Assembly: GCF_009557615.1 (NCBI RefSeq)
Contig: NZ_CP045652.1
Location: 3,720,001-3,784,000, forward strand
Origin: Sphingobacteruim zhuxiongii
GTDB lineage: Bacteria > Bacteroidota > Bacteroidia > Sphingobacteriales > Sphingobacteriaceae
Reading direction: 5' to 3'
Length of the DNA: 64,000 bases
The number at the start of each line of letters is the position of its first letter. Position 1 is the stretch's first letter. The notes under the pieces were generated by a model that worked only from the letters and a program-made list of their open reading frames with translations, was not told the DNA's origin and did no database searches. Below, piece by piece: positions 32,265-40,706 of the stretch. The position numbers and the translations under genes were made by a program.

Positions 32265-32301
32265 ACGGCAAAAGCCTGCTCTAACCAGCAGGCTTTTACC
32301 G
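32265..32301. terminator. Bidirectional intrinsic terminator
   Basis: AAAAGCCTGCT (32270-32280) pairs perfectly with AGCAGGCTTTT (32287-32297), extended by CGG/CCG outside. It lies between carbonic anhydrase and the convergent FAD-type gene. Confidence 0.85.
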
Positions 32302-32335
32302 TATCTATACGTTATAATATCTACGCTTTAAAATT

Positions 32336-33613
32336 TTACTTTCCAAATTGCCCCTCTACATTAATAGCTTTGGCAAAAGAAGTCGAATACAAATCGCAAA
32401 CAACCGCCAATTGTCCACGAGTGACGAACGCTTCTGGATCATAAGCCCCTTCAAACTTACGTTTAGTCGTCCACTCTTTGATCAGCTGCTGTTCGACCTC
32501 GTCGCCTTTCAACGAAATAAACTTGATCAAACTGACTAAATCCTTCCAACGCATACCTTCATTTCGATAGTTATCTAAAAACCATAGCTGACTACGCGAA
32601 TAAAGATCATTCAACACGGGCTTCACGTCATCAAATTTCACGATCGCATCCTTTTGTAGATACATCCCACCATCTTTAATTTCTCCGAGAAAAAAACCAG
32701 TTAGGTAAAACTTCTGAATGGAAGCGAAATGTGGATCATCGACACGAATATCCACGTAAGGATTTAGCCGAGCATTGAAGGTTAGCAATTCGGATTGTAT
32801 TTTACGAACATCAACTTTATCAGCCTTTGTTTCGAAGAATGCACAGTAGCCAGCGACAGCGCCAAGTGCTTGTCCTAAAGAAATACGCATTGGAATATCA
32901 TTCGGCGAGTCAGTCAAGTGCAGGTTAGGCCCTATACTAAACATATTCTCGTATTGAGCATTTAGAATAGCTTGTATACCCAGCAATTTAACCTGATGAT
33001 CCAATTCCTCGACAGCAACAGTCGTCCGGCTCAGAGGTATTGTAATCGCGTTAATCGGGGTGAATTCACTTTCCCTAGCTGCCAAACTATCTGGGATTGT
33101 AAGTTTACTATATAATTCGCTTTTTTGAGTTGCATCAATTATCACTGGAACAGTATACTTTTCTTTATTGGAGAGGGTTATCTGCCAGCTTTTCCTATTT
33201 CTATCGAATTGGATTACCTTTTCACTTACAATCAAAGTTACTCCTTGCATTTTGGCTTTAAATCGATCGATACTGTTTGCCGCTAATCTAGGATTTATAT
33301 CGCTCATCACCGTTTCTGCAAGTGTTTGATCCCTTGTTTTACTTAACGCCATATCCATCAGCAACTCCATCCAGATACCACCATTAAGTTTAAATTTCTG
33401 ATCAATCACCACTTTTTCTCCTTCAGATGTCTTTAAGAAATCAAGATTATCGATAACTAATATTGTCTCCACGTTAGACTTACTAGCTTGTACCGCTGCC
33501 GCCCAACCGACGAATCCATCTGCATAAATAAGCAATTTGGGCTTCACCCTTTTTTGAGCAGAAACAAGGCTTGGAAGGGATAAGCAAATCAGAAGAAAAA
33601 GTGTAAATCTCAT
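32336..33613 (-). CDS. Exported FAD-dependent oxidoreductase-like protein
   Basis: The 425-residue protein has a signal peptide (MRFTLFLLICLSLPSLVSAQ) and then a Rossmann-like start, PKLLIYADGFVGWAAAVQASKS with VETILVID as second strand. The first glycine of the GxGxxG loop is replaced (ADGFVG). Later TVPVIIDATQKSELYSKL and SLGQALGAVAGYCAF resemble the substrate and FAD-closing segments of the FAD-dependent oxidoreductase family common in exported Bacteroidota proteins. Whether it still binds FAD is uncertain. The substrate is unknown. Confidence 0.65.
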   Translation of the reverse strand: MRFTLFLLICLSLPSLVSAQKRVKPKLLIYADGFVGWAAAVQASKSNVETILVIDNLDFLKTSEGEKVVIDQKFKLNGGIWMELLMDMALSKTRDQTLAETVMSDINPRLAANSIDRFKAKMQGVTLIVSEKVIQFDRNRKSWQITLSNKEKYTVPVIIDATQKSELYSKLTIPDSLAARESEFTPINAITIPLSRTTVAVEELDHQVKLLGIQAILNAQYENMFSIGPNLHLTDSPNDIPMRISLGQALGAVAGYCAFFETKADKVDVRKIQSELLTFNARLNPYVDIRVDDPHFASIQKFYLTGFFLGEIKDGGMYLQKDAIVKFDDVKPVLNDLYSRSQLWFLDNYRNEGMRWKDLVSLIKFISLKGDEVEQQLIKEWTTKRKFEGAYDPEAFVTRGQLAVVCDLYSTSFAKAINVEGQFGK

Positions 33614-33694
33614 ATGTAAGTTTTAATATTTCGAAAATAAGTAAAAAGCATTAAGTATTCGGCAGCTTCTCATCCAATATATCGATGAAATAGC

Positions 33695-33702
33695 TAACTT
33701 TG
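33695..33702 (+). promoter_or_regulatory. Candidate -7 element abutting glnS
   Basis: TAACTTTG fits TAnnTTTG exactly and ends only 4 bases before the glnS ATG at 33707. The glnS N terminus aligns well with E. coli GlnS, so the start looks right. Use of this element would give an essentially leaderless mRNA. Confidence 0.3.
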
Positions 33703-33706
33703 CTAC

Positions 33707-35377
33707 ATGGTAGAAGAAGAAAAATCATTGAATTTTATTGAAGAGATTATCGAAGAGGATCTTCGAAATGGGAAGAATGATGGGCGTGTACTGACACGTT
33801 TCCCTCCCGAGCCAAACGGCTATCTTCATATCGGACATGCAAAATCCATCTGTTTAAACTTTGCTTTAGCGCAAAAGTACAACGGAAAAACAAACTTACG
33901 TTTCGATGATACCAACCCGGTAACCGAGGATGTAGAGTATGTGGATAGTATTAAGAAAGATATTCAATGGTTGGGATTCCAGTGGGCTGAAGAATTGTAT
34001 ACATCTGATTATTTCGATACACTCTATGCTTATGCAGTCGAGTTGATCAAGAAAGATCTCGCCTATGTTGATGATAGCACTGCCGAAGAAATTGCAGCTG
34101 CCAAAGGAACACCGACAGAACCAGGAAAACCTACGCCTGCCCGTAGCAACAGTGTTGAAGAAAACCTTCAACTGTTTGAAGATATGCGTGCCGGAAAATA
34201 CCCAGATGGCGCCAAAGTTCTTCGCGCTAAGATAGATCTTGCAAGTCCTAATATGCACATGCGTGATCCCATTATCTACCGCATAAAACATGCAAATCAC
34301 CACAGAACAGGCGATAAATGGTGTATTTATCCGATGTATGATTTTGCTCATGGACAATCTGATTCAATTGAAAAGATTACACATTCGGTATGTACATTGG
34401 AATTTATTCCACACCGTCCATTATATGACTGGTTAATCGACAGATTAGAGATATTCCCTTCAAAACAGTATGAATTTGCACGCTTAAACCTGAATTATAC
34501 AGTGATGAGTAAGCGTAAATTACTGCAATTAGTCAACGAGCAATTCGTTGAAGGTTGGGACGATCCTCGGATGCCTACGATTTCTGGACTAAGAAGACGC
34601 GGATATACCCCAGCAAGTATTCGTAATTTTTGTGAACGCATTGGTATTCAAAAGCGTGAGAACATGATTGATGTAAGTCTTTTAGAGTTCTGTATTCGCG
34701 AAGATTTAAATAAGACTGCATGGCGAAGAATGGCTGTTCTTGACCCTATCAAGTTGATTATCACAAATTATCCAGAAGGTCAAGTTGAAGAACTTCACGG
34801 TGAAAACAATCCTGAGGTAGAGGGCGGAGAAGGATCTCGTATGATTCCATTTTCTAAGGAGTTATGGATTGAGCGCGATGACTTTATGGAAGATGCGCCT
34901 AAGAAATTCTTCCGTCTTGGACCAGGCTTATCTGTACGTTTAAAACACGGTTATATTGTTACATGTACAGACTTCAAAAAAGATGAACATGGCAATGTAA
35001 CAGAAGTTTATTGCGAATATGCTCCGAATTCTAAATCTGGAGAAGATACTTCTGGTATGAAAGTTAAAGGTACAATCCACTGGGTTTCTGTTGCACATGC
35101 AAAAGAAACTGAGGTAAGACTGTACGACCGTCTATTCCATGATGAAAACCCTGCTGCCGCTGAAGATTTCAAATCTTCAATCAATAAAGACAGCTTGCAC
35201 ATTATTGAAAAAGCTTATATCGAACCTGACTTAGCAAATGCAGAAATTGGAAAAGGCTATCAGTTCATTCGATTGGGTTATTTTACGCCAGATAATCGTG
35301 CGTCTAGCGCTGAAAAACTAGTCTTCAATAGAACCGTTACTTTGAAAGATTCTTGGGCTAAAGAAGCTAAAAAATAA
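33707..35377 (+). CDS. glnS: Glutaminyl-tRNA synthetase
   Basis: The 556-residue class I synthetase has the HIGH-type motif in [21 protein letters not shown] near residue 40 and the KMSKS-type motif VMSKRKLL near residue 268. The N-terminal [14 protein letters not shown] and the whole length match GlnS, and the C-terminal two anticodon-binding beta-barrels (GlnRS C) follow from residue 340 on. It charges tRNA-Gln directly with glutamine, so the organism need not rely on the GatCAB route for Gln. It is a single gene with a shared terminator. Confidence 0.97.
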   Translation: MVEEEKSLNFIEEIIEEDLRNGKNDGRVLTRFPPEPNGYLHIGHAKSICLNFALAQKYNGKTNLRFDDTNPVTEDVEYVDSIKKDIQWLGFQWAEELYTSDYFDTLYAYAVELIKKDLAYVDDSTAEEIAAAKGTPTEPGKPTPARSNSVEENLQLFEDMRAGKYPDGAKVLRAKIDLASPNMHMRDPIIYRIKHANHHRTGDKWCIYPMYDFAHGQSDSIEKITHSVCTLEFIPHRPLYDWLIDRLEIFPSKQYEFARLNLNYTVMSKRKLLQLVNEQFVEGWDDPRMPTISGLRRRGYTPASIRNFCERIGIQKRENMIDVSLLEFCIREDLNKTAWRRMAVLDPIKLIITNYPEGQVEELHGENNPEVEGGEGSRMIPFSKELWIERDDFMEDAPKKFFRLGPGLSVRLKHGYIVTCTDFKKDEHGNVTEVYCEYAPNSKSGEDTSGMKVKGTIHWVSVAHAKETEVRLYDRLFHDENPAAAEDFKSSINKDSLHIIEKAYIEPDLANAEIGKGYQFIRLGYFTPDNRASSAEKLVFNRTVTLKDSWAKEAKK

Positions 35378-35390
35378 AATATAACGAACA

Positions 35391-35427
35391 AAAAAATAGG
35401 GGCTATATCGTAGCCCCTATTTTTTTT
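35391..35427. terminator. Bidirectional intrinsic terminator
   Basis: AATAGGGGCTA and TAGCCCCTATT form a perfect 11-bp stem with a 5-base loop between A- and T-runs, serving glnS and the convergent DUF2723 gene. Confidence 0.9.
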
Positions 35428-35442
35428 ACTATTTAATCAATA

Positions 35443-38400
35443 CTAGCTTCCTTGCAACCAAGCCTGCTCATATTTGCTCCAAACGCGATTCCCCTCAGCA
35501 ATTAAAGCTGCATCGCCAATATCTTTCAAAATTGCTTGATATTTCTCTAAAGCGCCTAAACCCAATTGGATACTATATAAATCGTAAGGCGCTGCCGCTT
35601 TCATGATTCCCAATTGATAATTTAGCTGTTCATCAATTGCATTTATATTCTTTGCTGCCATTTCCTTCGCTTTATCAAGCTCTTTGACCCTTACTAGCGT
35701 ATCCGTAAGTATAGTATTTAAATAAGTCTGACGCATCGATTTCGGCTCTTTAGGTTGATGACTATAAGCTACCAAAGCTAGTTTTTTTGCCTCAGAGAGC
35801 TTTTTCTGTTGAACTAAATTTTCAAGACCCTGCGCATATAAATTTGGCTGAATATAGGACTCGTAGATAAAATTCGAATCTGTATCGAAATGATCAAGGG
35901 ATTTGATATCTTTCCATTTAAACTTTTCAACCGCATTGCTGTAAATCGCATCTGTATTCAACAAACTTGGATGGTCAGTCTTTTGCCCGACCTCCACTGG
36001 CATTAGACGATAAACTAAACCCTCTGAAGCTAAGTACTTATCCATGCCCATGAAAATATCATTTGGAGCCTGCTTCACGAAATAAATCGGTCGCTCCCAG
36101 TTATTATGCTCTAATAAACCCATCAAACTCAATTCTGCACGAGATACATAACTCTGATTATAGTCCCATTGCATGTATTCAGGAATTGAATCTTTCCAAG
36201 CATCTGGAACTACATTGTTCTTCAATACTTGATCTTTATTAATTTTAAGTTGCAGTTTCTTAGTCGGCATCACATTGACATACTCTCCACTTTGTAATTG
36301 CATCATATTTTGCTGGTTATCAGAAAGCATGATATCCAACACCGTTTTCACATCAGTATATCCCTCGACACCCATATCATAAACTTGAATGCCATCGCGA
36401 ATTCCGCGCTTCACTTTGTCATAGCTAAAGCCTAATGGTAATGCTTTCGACTCATTCATATCGGTTAGCGCTTGCTCAACATACCAATCTGATTGCAAGT
36501 ATCCATAATTCAATATTCGTACATCGGGCCTAACACCCTCCGTTTCTTGCAAATACCATAGGGGAAAAGTATCGTTATCCGCATAGGTAAATAGAATGGC
36601 ATTTGGTGCACAAGAGTTCAACATGTTAAGTGCAAAGTCCCGAGTCATTAAACGTTCGTCTCGGTTATGATCATCCCAATTCTGCTTTAACAGCAAAGTG
36701 GGCACCGCGAGTAAACAAACAACACTAGTTGATAATGCTAGCGTTCTTGCCGGTAGTTTCACAAACTTTTGTAGGATGTCTACCATCCCGATCACTCCCA
36801 AACCAATCCATATAGCAAATACGTAAAAAGAACCAACATAAGCATAGTCTCTTTCTCTCGGCTGAAGAGGAGTCTGATTTAAATAGATTACAATGGCTAA
36901 GCCTGTTACAAAAAATAGCATACCTAGAATTGCCGTGTCTCGCTTACTTTTCTTCAACTGCCAAAATATTCCTATAATCCCTAGTAAAAGCGGCAAAAAG
37001 AAATAGGTATTGCGACTAGGATCTTTCAACATACGCTCTGACAAGTGGTCTTGTCCTGCAAGTCGAATATTATCGATAAAGGTAATTCCAGATAGCCAGT
37101 TTCCTGCATAGACTTGTCCTTGACTAGGTGTATCATTTTGTCTTCCTACAAAATTCCATAAGAAATAACGCGTGTACATATGATTAAATTGATAATTGAA
37201 GAAAAACTTCAGATTATCGGCCATTGTTGGCGATTGCCCTTCTGGAATATTCAAATACTGGCGGTAGAAATCGGTATGCTTATCGGAATAAATTCTAGGG
37301 AATAGCATTTCTTTATCGTATACATAACGAACATTGCTACTGATTTCCCGATAGCGATCTTTGTCTTTTCTATAGGTACTACCTTCTTTGACATCAATTC
37401 GTTTGGCATCAAATGTCTGTCCTTTAAAAAGGGGTTCTGATTGATATTGTTCGCGACTAAGGTAGCTTAGCAAATTGAAAGCGTTGTCGGGGTCGTAGTT
37501 ATTTAATGTAATATTGGTCTGAGAACGAATGAGCAACAAACTATAAGAACCAAAGCCAAGAAGAATAAAACTCAAGCTCAGTAAACTTAAATTAAGAAGC
37601 ACTTTCGAATGACGAACCGAATAATAAAGTCCATAAACAAGGCCCGCGACGATTAGTACAATAAAGACTGTCACACCGGTGCCGAAAGGCATACCTAGCG
37701 TATTAACGAAGAATAAGTCAAAATTTGCAGCAAACCGCACACTATACTGAATAACTCCCCATAATACAAAGGCTAGAGCGGATACACCAATCGCTAATGA
37801 TTTGGATATGCCCTTCCAGTTAATCACTGTTGCTTTTCGGAAGTATATCATTAAAGCAATTACAGGAATAGTCAATAGATTTAATAAATGTACACCAATA
37901 GACAGGCCCATAACATAAGCAATTAATATTAACCACTTATTGCTATCTGCTTGATCAGCCCTTGCGTCCCATTTAAGCGCCAACCAGAAAACCACCGCTG
38001 TACACAAGGATGACATTGAATAAACTTCCGATTCAATTGCTGAATACCAAAATGAATCTGTAAAGCTATATGCTAATGCCCCCACAATACCAGCTCCAAA
38101 CACTTGATACAGTTTCGACGAAGTCCATTCTGATTTATTTAATACTAACTTCTTTGCAATAGCTGTAATTGTCCAGAACAGGAATACGATTGTTAATCCG
38201 CTACAAATTGCTGATCCTATATTCATCCAATAGGCAATTTTCGAAACATCGCCCATTGCCAAGTTCGAGAACACATTTTGAAGCATTAAAAATAGAGGAG
38301 CACCAGGTTGGTGAACAACTTCTAATTTGTACGCAGAAGCGATAAATTCTCCGTTATCCCACCAGCTGCTTGACCTTTCGACAGACATGATATAGATCAA

Positions 38401-38457
38401 AGTCGCAAGTATTCCACAGCTCCAACCAAGTAGATTGTTTAATTTATTATAATTCAT
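35443..38457 (-). CDS. DUF2723 multi-pass membrane protein (TMEM260/PMT-like)
   Basis: The 1004-residue protein has a membrane-bound N-terminal half of about 12 spans and a soluble C-terminal half. The family signature lies early: ERSSSWWDNGEFIASAYKLEVVHQPGAPLFLM, whose DxGE motif resembles the Asp-Glu catalytic loop of GT-C protein O-mannosyltransferases. TDSFWYSAIESEVYSMSSL follows. The C-terminal 450 residues contain DNDTFPLWYLQ and a helical repeat-like end. The human relative TMEM260 is an O-mannosyltransferase, so a role in protein or surface glycosylation is plausible here. The gene is monocistronic. Confidence 0.85.
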   Translation of the reverse strand: MNYNKLNNLLGWSCGILATLIYIMSVERSSSWWDNGEFIASAYKLEVVHQPGAPLFLMLQNVFSNLAMGDVSKIAYWMNIGSAICSGLTIVFLFWTITAIAKKLVLNKSEWTSSKLYQVFGAGIVGALAYSFTDSFWYSAIESEVYSMSSLCTAVVFWLALKWDARADQADSNKWLILIAYVMGLSIGVHLLNLLTIPVIALMIYFRKATVINWKGISKSLAIGVSALAFVLWGVIQYSVRFAANFDLFFVNTLGMPFGTGVTVFIVLIVAGLVYGLYYSVRHSKVLLNLSLLSLSFILLGFGSYSLLLIRSQTNITLNNYDPDNAFNLLSYLSREQYQSEPLFKGQTFDAKRIDVKEGSTYRKDKDRYREISSNVRYVYDKEMLFPRIYSDKHTDFYRQYLNIPEGQSPTMADNLKFFFNYQFNHMYTRYFLWNFVGRQNDTPSQGQVYAGNWLSGITFIDNIRLAGQDHLSERMLKDPSRNTYFFLPLLLGIIGIFWQLKKSKRDTAILGMLFFVTGLAIVIYLNQTPLQPRERDYAYVGSFYVFAIWIGLGVIGMVDILQKFVKLPARTLALSTSVVCLLAVPTLLLKQNWDDHNRDERLMTRDFALNMLNSCAPNAILFTYADNDTFPLWYLQETEGVRPDVRILNYGYLQSDWYVEQALTDMNESKALPLGFSYDKVKRGIRDGIQVYDMGVEGYTDVKTVLDIMLSDNQQNMMQLQSGEYVNVMPTKKLQLKINKDQVLKNNVVPDAWKDSIPEYMQWDYNQSYVSRAELSLMGLLEHNNWERPIYFVKQAPNDIFMGMDKYLASEGLVYRLMPVEVGQKTDHPSLLNTDAIYSNAVEKFKWKDIKSLDHFDTDSNFIYESYIQPNLYAQGLENLVQQKKLSEAKKLALVAYSHQPKEPKSMRQTYLNTILTDTLVRVKELDKAKEMAAKNINAIDEQLNYQLGIMKAAAPYDLYSIQLGLGALEKYQAILKDIGDAALIAEGNRVWSKYEQAWLQGS

Positions 38458-38578
38458 AGCTAGTACAGGTTAGTATTAAAGAAATAAAGATAAATCGAAA
38501 TTAAGTATCAATGGCTTCCTTAACAAAATTTAACAAGTACCAGTACAGCAGTCATTATAATTGGAATACTACTATGAA

Positions 38579-38619
38579 AAACAAAAAGAGAACCTCTGCT
38601 ATAGGGTTCTCTTTTTGTT
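38579..38619 (-). terminator. Terminator of metF
   Basis: ACAAAAAGAGAACC (38581-38594) and GGTTCTCTTTTTGT (38605-38618) form a perfect 14-bp stem; on the minus strand it is U-rich at the end. It lies 25 bases past the metF stop. Confidence 0.85.
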
Positions 38620-38642
38620 AAATCTTATATTTAGAAATTGCT

Positions 38643-39599
38643 CTACACGAGCTTTTCAACTATTTTCTTGGTAGGTCCAGGGTTACTCATTGTATAGAAG
38701 TGAAGAACTGGCGCTCCAAATTCAATAAGTTCTTTACACTGTTGAACCAACCACTCCTCACCCACTTGACGTACATCGGCATTGGTTTTACAAGCGTCTA
38801 CAGCCTCGCTAAGCTCCTCAGGGATATCTAGGTGAAAGATACGAGGTAGCGTGATCAGCTGATTCTTTGTTGTTAGTGGTTTTAAGCCTGGGATAATAGG
38901 AACATTGATTCCATGCTCTCTACATTTGGTTACAAATTCTTTGTATTTATTAACGTTGAAAAACATCTGAGTTACAATAAACTCAGCCCCCATTTCTACT
39001 TTCTTTTTCAACCATTTGAAATCAGTATTGAAATTTGGCGCTTCAAAATGCTTTTCTGGATATCCCGCTACGCCGATACAAAAATCAGTTTTTTCAGAGA
39101 ATTCAATATCTTCATGCAAGTAACGTCCATTATTCATATCGACAACCTGCTCCAATAAATCAGTTGCGTAAGCATGCCCACCAACTGTTGGAATAAAGTC
39201 TGAATCTCCCTTTCTAGCATCTCCACGTAATACTAACACATTATCTATACCCAAAAAGTTTAGATCTATCAAAGCATTCTCAGTCTCTTCTTTGGTAAAT
39301 CCACCACAAATTAAGTGCGGAACCGCATCGACTTTATACTTACTCATGATAGCTGCACAAATAGCAACAGTTCCGGGACGCTTACGATAAGCTACGCGTT
39401 CCAACAAACCGCTAGAATGCTGCTTATAAAGGTAATCTTCACGATGGTATGTAACATCAATAAATGGAGGTTTGAATTCCATTAGTTCATCCATCGTCTT
39501 GAATATACTTTGAATCCCCTGGCCTTTTGCTGGCGGCAATAATTCGAATGAATATAGGGGCTTTCCCTTGGCGTTCTTAATGTGCTCTACGATTTTCAT
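38643..39599 (-). CDS. metF: 5,10-methylenetetrahydrofolate reductase
   Basis: The 318-residue protein matches the MetF TIM barrel: FSFELLPPAKG near the start, FIDVTYHRED near residue 50, an NVLVLRGDAR motif near 122, IGVAGYPEKH near 184, VEMGAEFIVTQMFF near 213 and IIPGLKPLT near 247. It reduces methylene-THF to methyl-THF for methionine synthesis. Its leader contains an S-box (SAM-I) riboswitch (39645-39742), which would turn the gene down when SAM is abundant. It is monocistronic, with its own terminator. Confidence 0.96.
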   Translation of the reverse strand: MKIVEHIKNAKGKPLYSFELLPPAKGQGIQSIFKTMDELMEFKPPFIDVTYHREDYLYKQHSSGLLERVAYRKRPGTVAICAAIMSKYKVDAVPHLICGGFTKEETENALIDLNFLGIDNVLVLRGDARKGDSDFIPTVGGHAYATDLLEQVVDMNNGRYLHEDIEFSEKTDFCIGVAGYPEKHFEAPNFNTDFKWLKKKVEMGAEFIVTQMFFNVNKYKEFVTKCREHGINVPIIPGLKPLTTKNQLITLPRIFHLDIPEELSEAVDACKTNADVRQVGEEWLVQQCKELIEFGAPVLHFYTMSNPGPTKKIVEKLV

Positions 39600-39644
39600 A
39601 AAATATTGTTAGGCTTAGAGAAAACACAGCGATATCTGAGTTTC

Positions 39645-39742
39645 AACTTATCTTTCCCATTGGGGTAGAATTTAGCACCTTGTCAAGGGACAGGTTGCTA
39701 AGGCTTCAGCGGGTCTAGTCCCTCTGCCTTTCTCTATAAGCG
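39645..39742 (-). ncRNA. SAM-I (S-box) riboswitch aptamer
   Basis: Read on the minus strand, the leader holds the S-box core in order: CTTATAGAGAAAGGC, AGAGGGACTAGACCCGC, TGAAGCC, TTAGCAACC, AAGGTGCTAAATTCTACC, and the closing strand GATAAG, which pairs with CTTAT to form P1. The conserved GAGGGAC, GCAACC and GGTGC-AATTC elements are all present. The 46 bases to the metF ATG form the expression platform, with no obvious T-run terminator, so control may be at translation. It responds to S-adenosylmethionine. Confidence 0.9.
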
Positions 39743-39822
39743 AGGGCTAATATCGCTAATAGAAGCAAGAACTCAAAATGAAAACCATAAAATAAAAATG
39801 AATACGGTAGAAAAGATGTCTT

Positions 39823-40350
39823 TTACTGCTCGAAATACATATCTATCAGTCCTTCAGGAAGTCGAAGTACAACGACTTGTTCTTCAGGATCAATGCCGAC
39901 AATAAACTTTTCGTTCAATGGGAACATCACCTCTGTTCCATCCATATCCACTGTTGCAATAAATTGCTGTGGCATTTCTTGAACCTGTGTGATTTCGCCC
40001 AACTCTCCTTCTTCTTCCTCTACCGCAAGATAACCGACAAGATCGGTATATCTAAAATCGTCAGGATCACGTTCAGGCTTTTGTGCTAATGGGAGATACA
40101 TTTTCTTACGCACCAATACTTGCGCTTTATCAATATGATCGATGTCTTCAAATGTAGCATAGGCTGTACTGTTGTTGTGCATCTTTATCTGATCGACAAA
40201 ATACGGCACAAGTTTCTTATTCACCTCCAAAAAAAGCACATCAAAATCGAGTTCCATGTAGTCTTCAAATTCGAAGAACAATTGTACTTCACCTTTCAAA
40301 CCGCGGGTTTTACTAACGTAGCCAATATAGAAGCTTTGATCGATTGTCAT
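39823..40350 (-). CDS. rimM: 16S rRNA processing protein RimM
   Basis: From the ATG at 40350 the protein has 175 residues, a normal RimM length. The N-terminal RimM barrel starts FYIGYVSKTRGLKGEVQLFFEFED, and the C-terminal PRC-barrel includes LVGYLAVEEEEGELGEITQV and the end DPEEQVVVLRLPEGLID. A longer in-frame start exists at 40428, but a -7 element lies between the two starts (40367-40374), which favours 40350. RimM helps assemble the 30S head and binds S19. In many bacteria it follows rpsP; here a SusC/SusD pair lies between them. Confidence 0.94.
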   Translation of the reverse strand: MTIDQSFYIGYVSKTRGLKGEVQLFFEFEDYMELDFDVLFLEVNKKLVPYFVDQIKMHNNSTAYATFEDIDHIDKAQVLVRKKMYLPLAQKPERDPDDFRYTDLVGYLAVEEEEGELGEITQVQEMPQQFIATVDMDGTEVMFPLNEKFIVGIDPEEQVVVLRLPEGLIDMYFEQ

Positions 40351-40366
40351 ATGATAAATTTGAATG

Positions 40367-40374
40367 CAAAAGTA
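40367..40374 (-). promoter_or_regulatory. Candidate -7 element of rimM
   Basis: TACTTTTG on the minus strand is an exact TAnnTTTG and ends 16 bases before the rimM ATG at 40350. It separates the chosen start from the longer in-frame start and so supports independent transcription of rimM. Confidence 0.45.
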
Positions 40375-40565
40375 CACAAATAATTGAGAAAATAAGTCGC
40401 AATGAGCGGTCTTAGACTCCCGTATCAATTTAACAATTAGGAAAATTGAAGATAGGATAAATATTAAAAAATCTTTCCACTATAAGCTGCTGACCTATAG
40501 TTGTTGAGCAAACTTATTATGCAATAATATTTAAAGAAAACACTAAAAAAGGCATTTACATGGAG

Positions 40566-40606
40566 TTGCATATGCAATCGGTTGCATAAAAATGCGCAAA
40601 CGTTTG
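40566..40606 (+). promoter_or_regulatory. Candidate LacI-type operators upstream of susC
   Basis: TTGCATATGCAA (40566-40577) is a perfect 12-bp palindrome. CAAACGTTTG (40597-40606) is a perfect 10-bp palindrome within GCGCAAACGTTTGAGT, close to the PurR/LacI-family operator form with the central CG. They lie 101-141 bases before the SusC ATG. The gap 40351-40706 otherwise holds only AT-rich leader sequence; no regulator gene is nearby. Confidence 0.5.
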
Positions 40607-40706
40607 AGTTAGAAAAAGGTCGAGTATTGTATTTACAAAAAGTTAATATTGTCGTAACAAGACTAAATTGTGGTAGCCAAAACTACTCATACTAAACACA
40701 ACAATT

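Noticed and set aside
40351..40428. N-terminal extension of RimM
   Set aside because: It would place the start upstream of the -7 element, and the extra 26 residues have no match to RimM.
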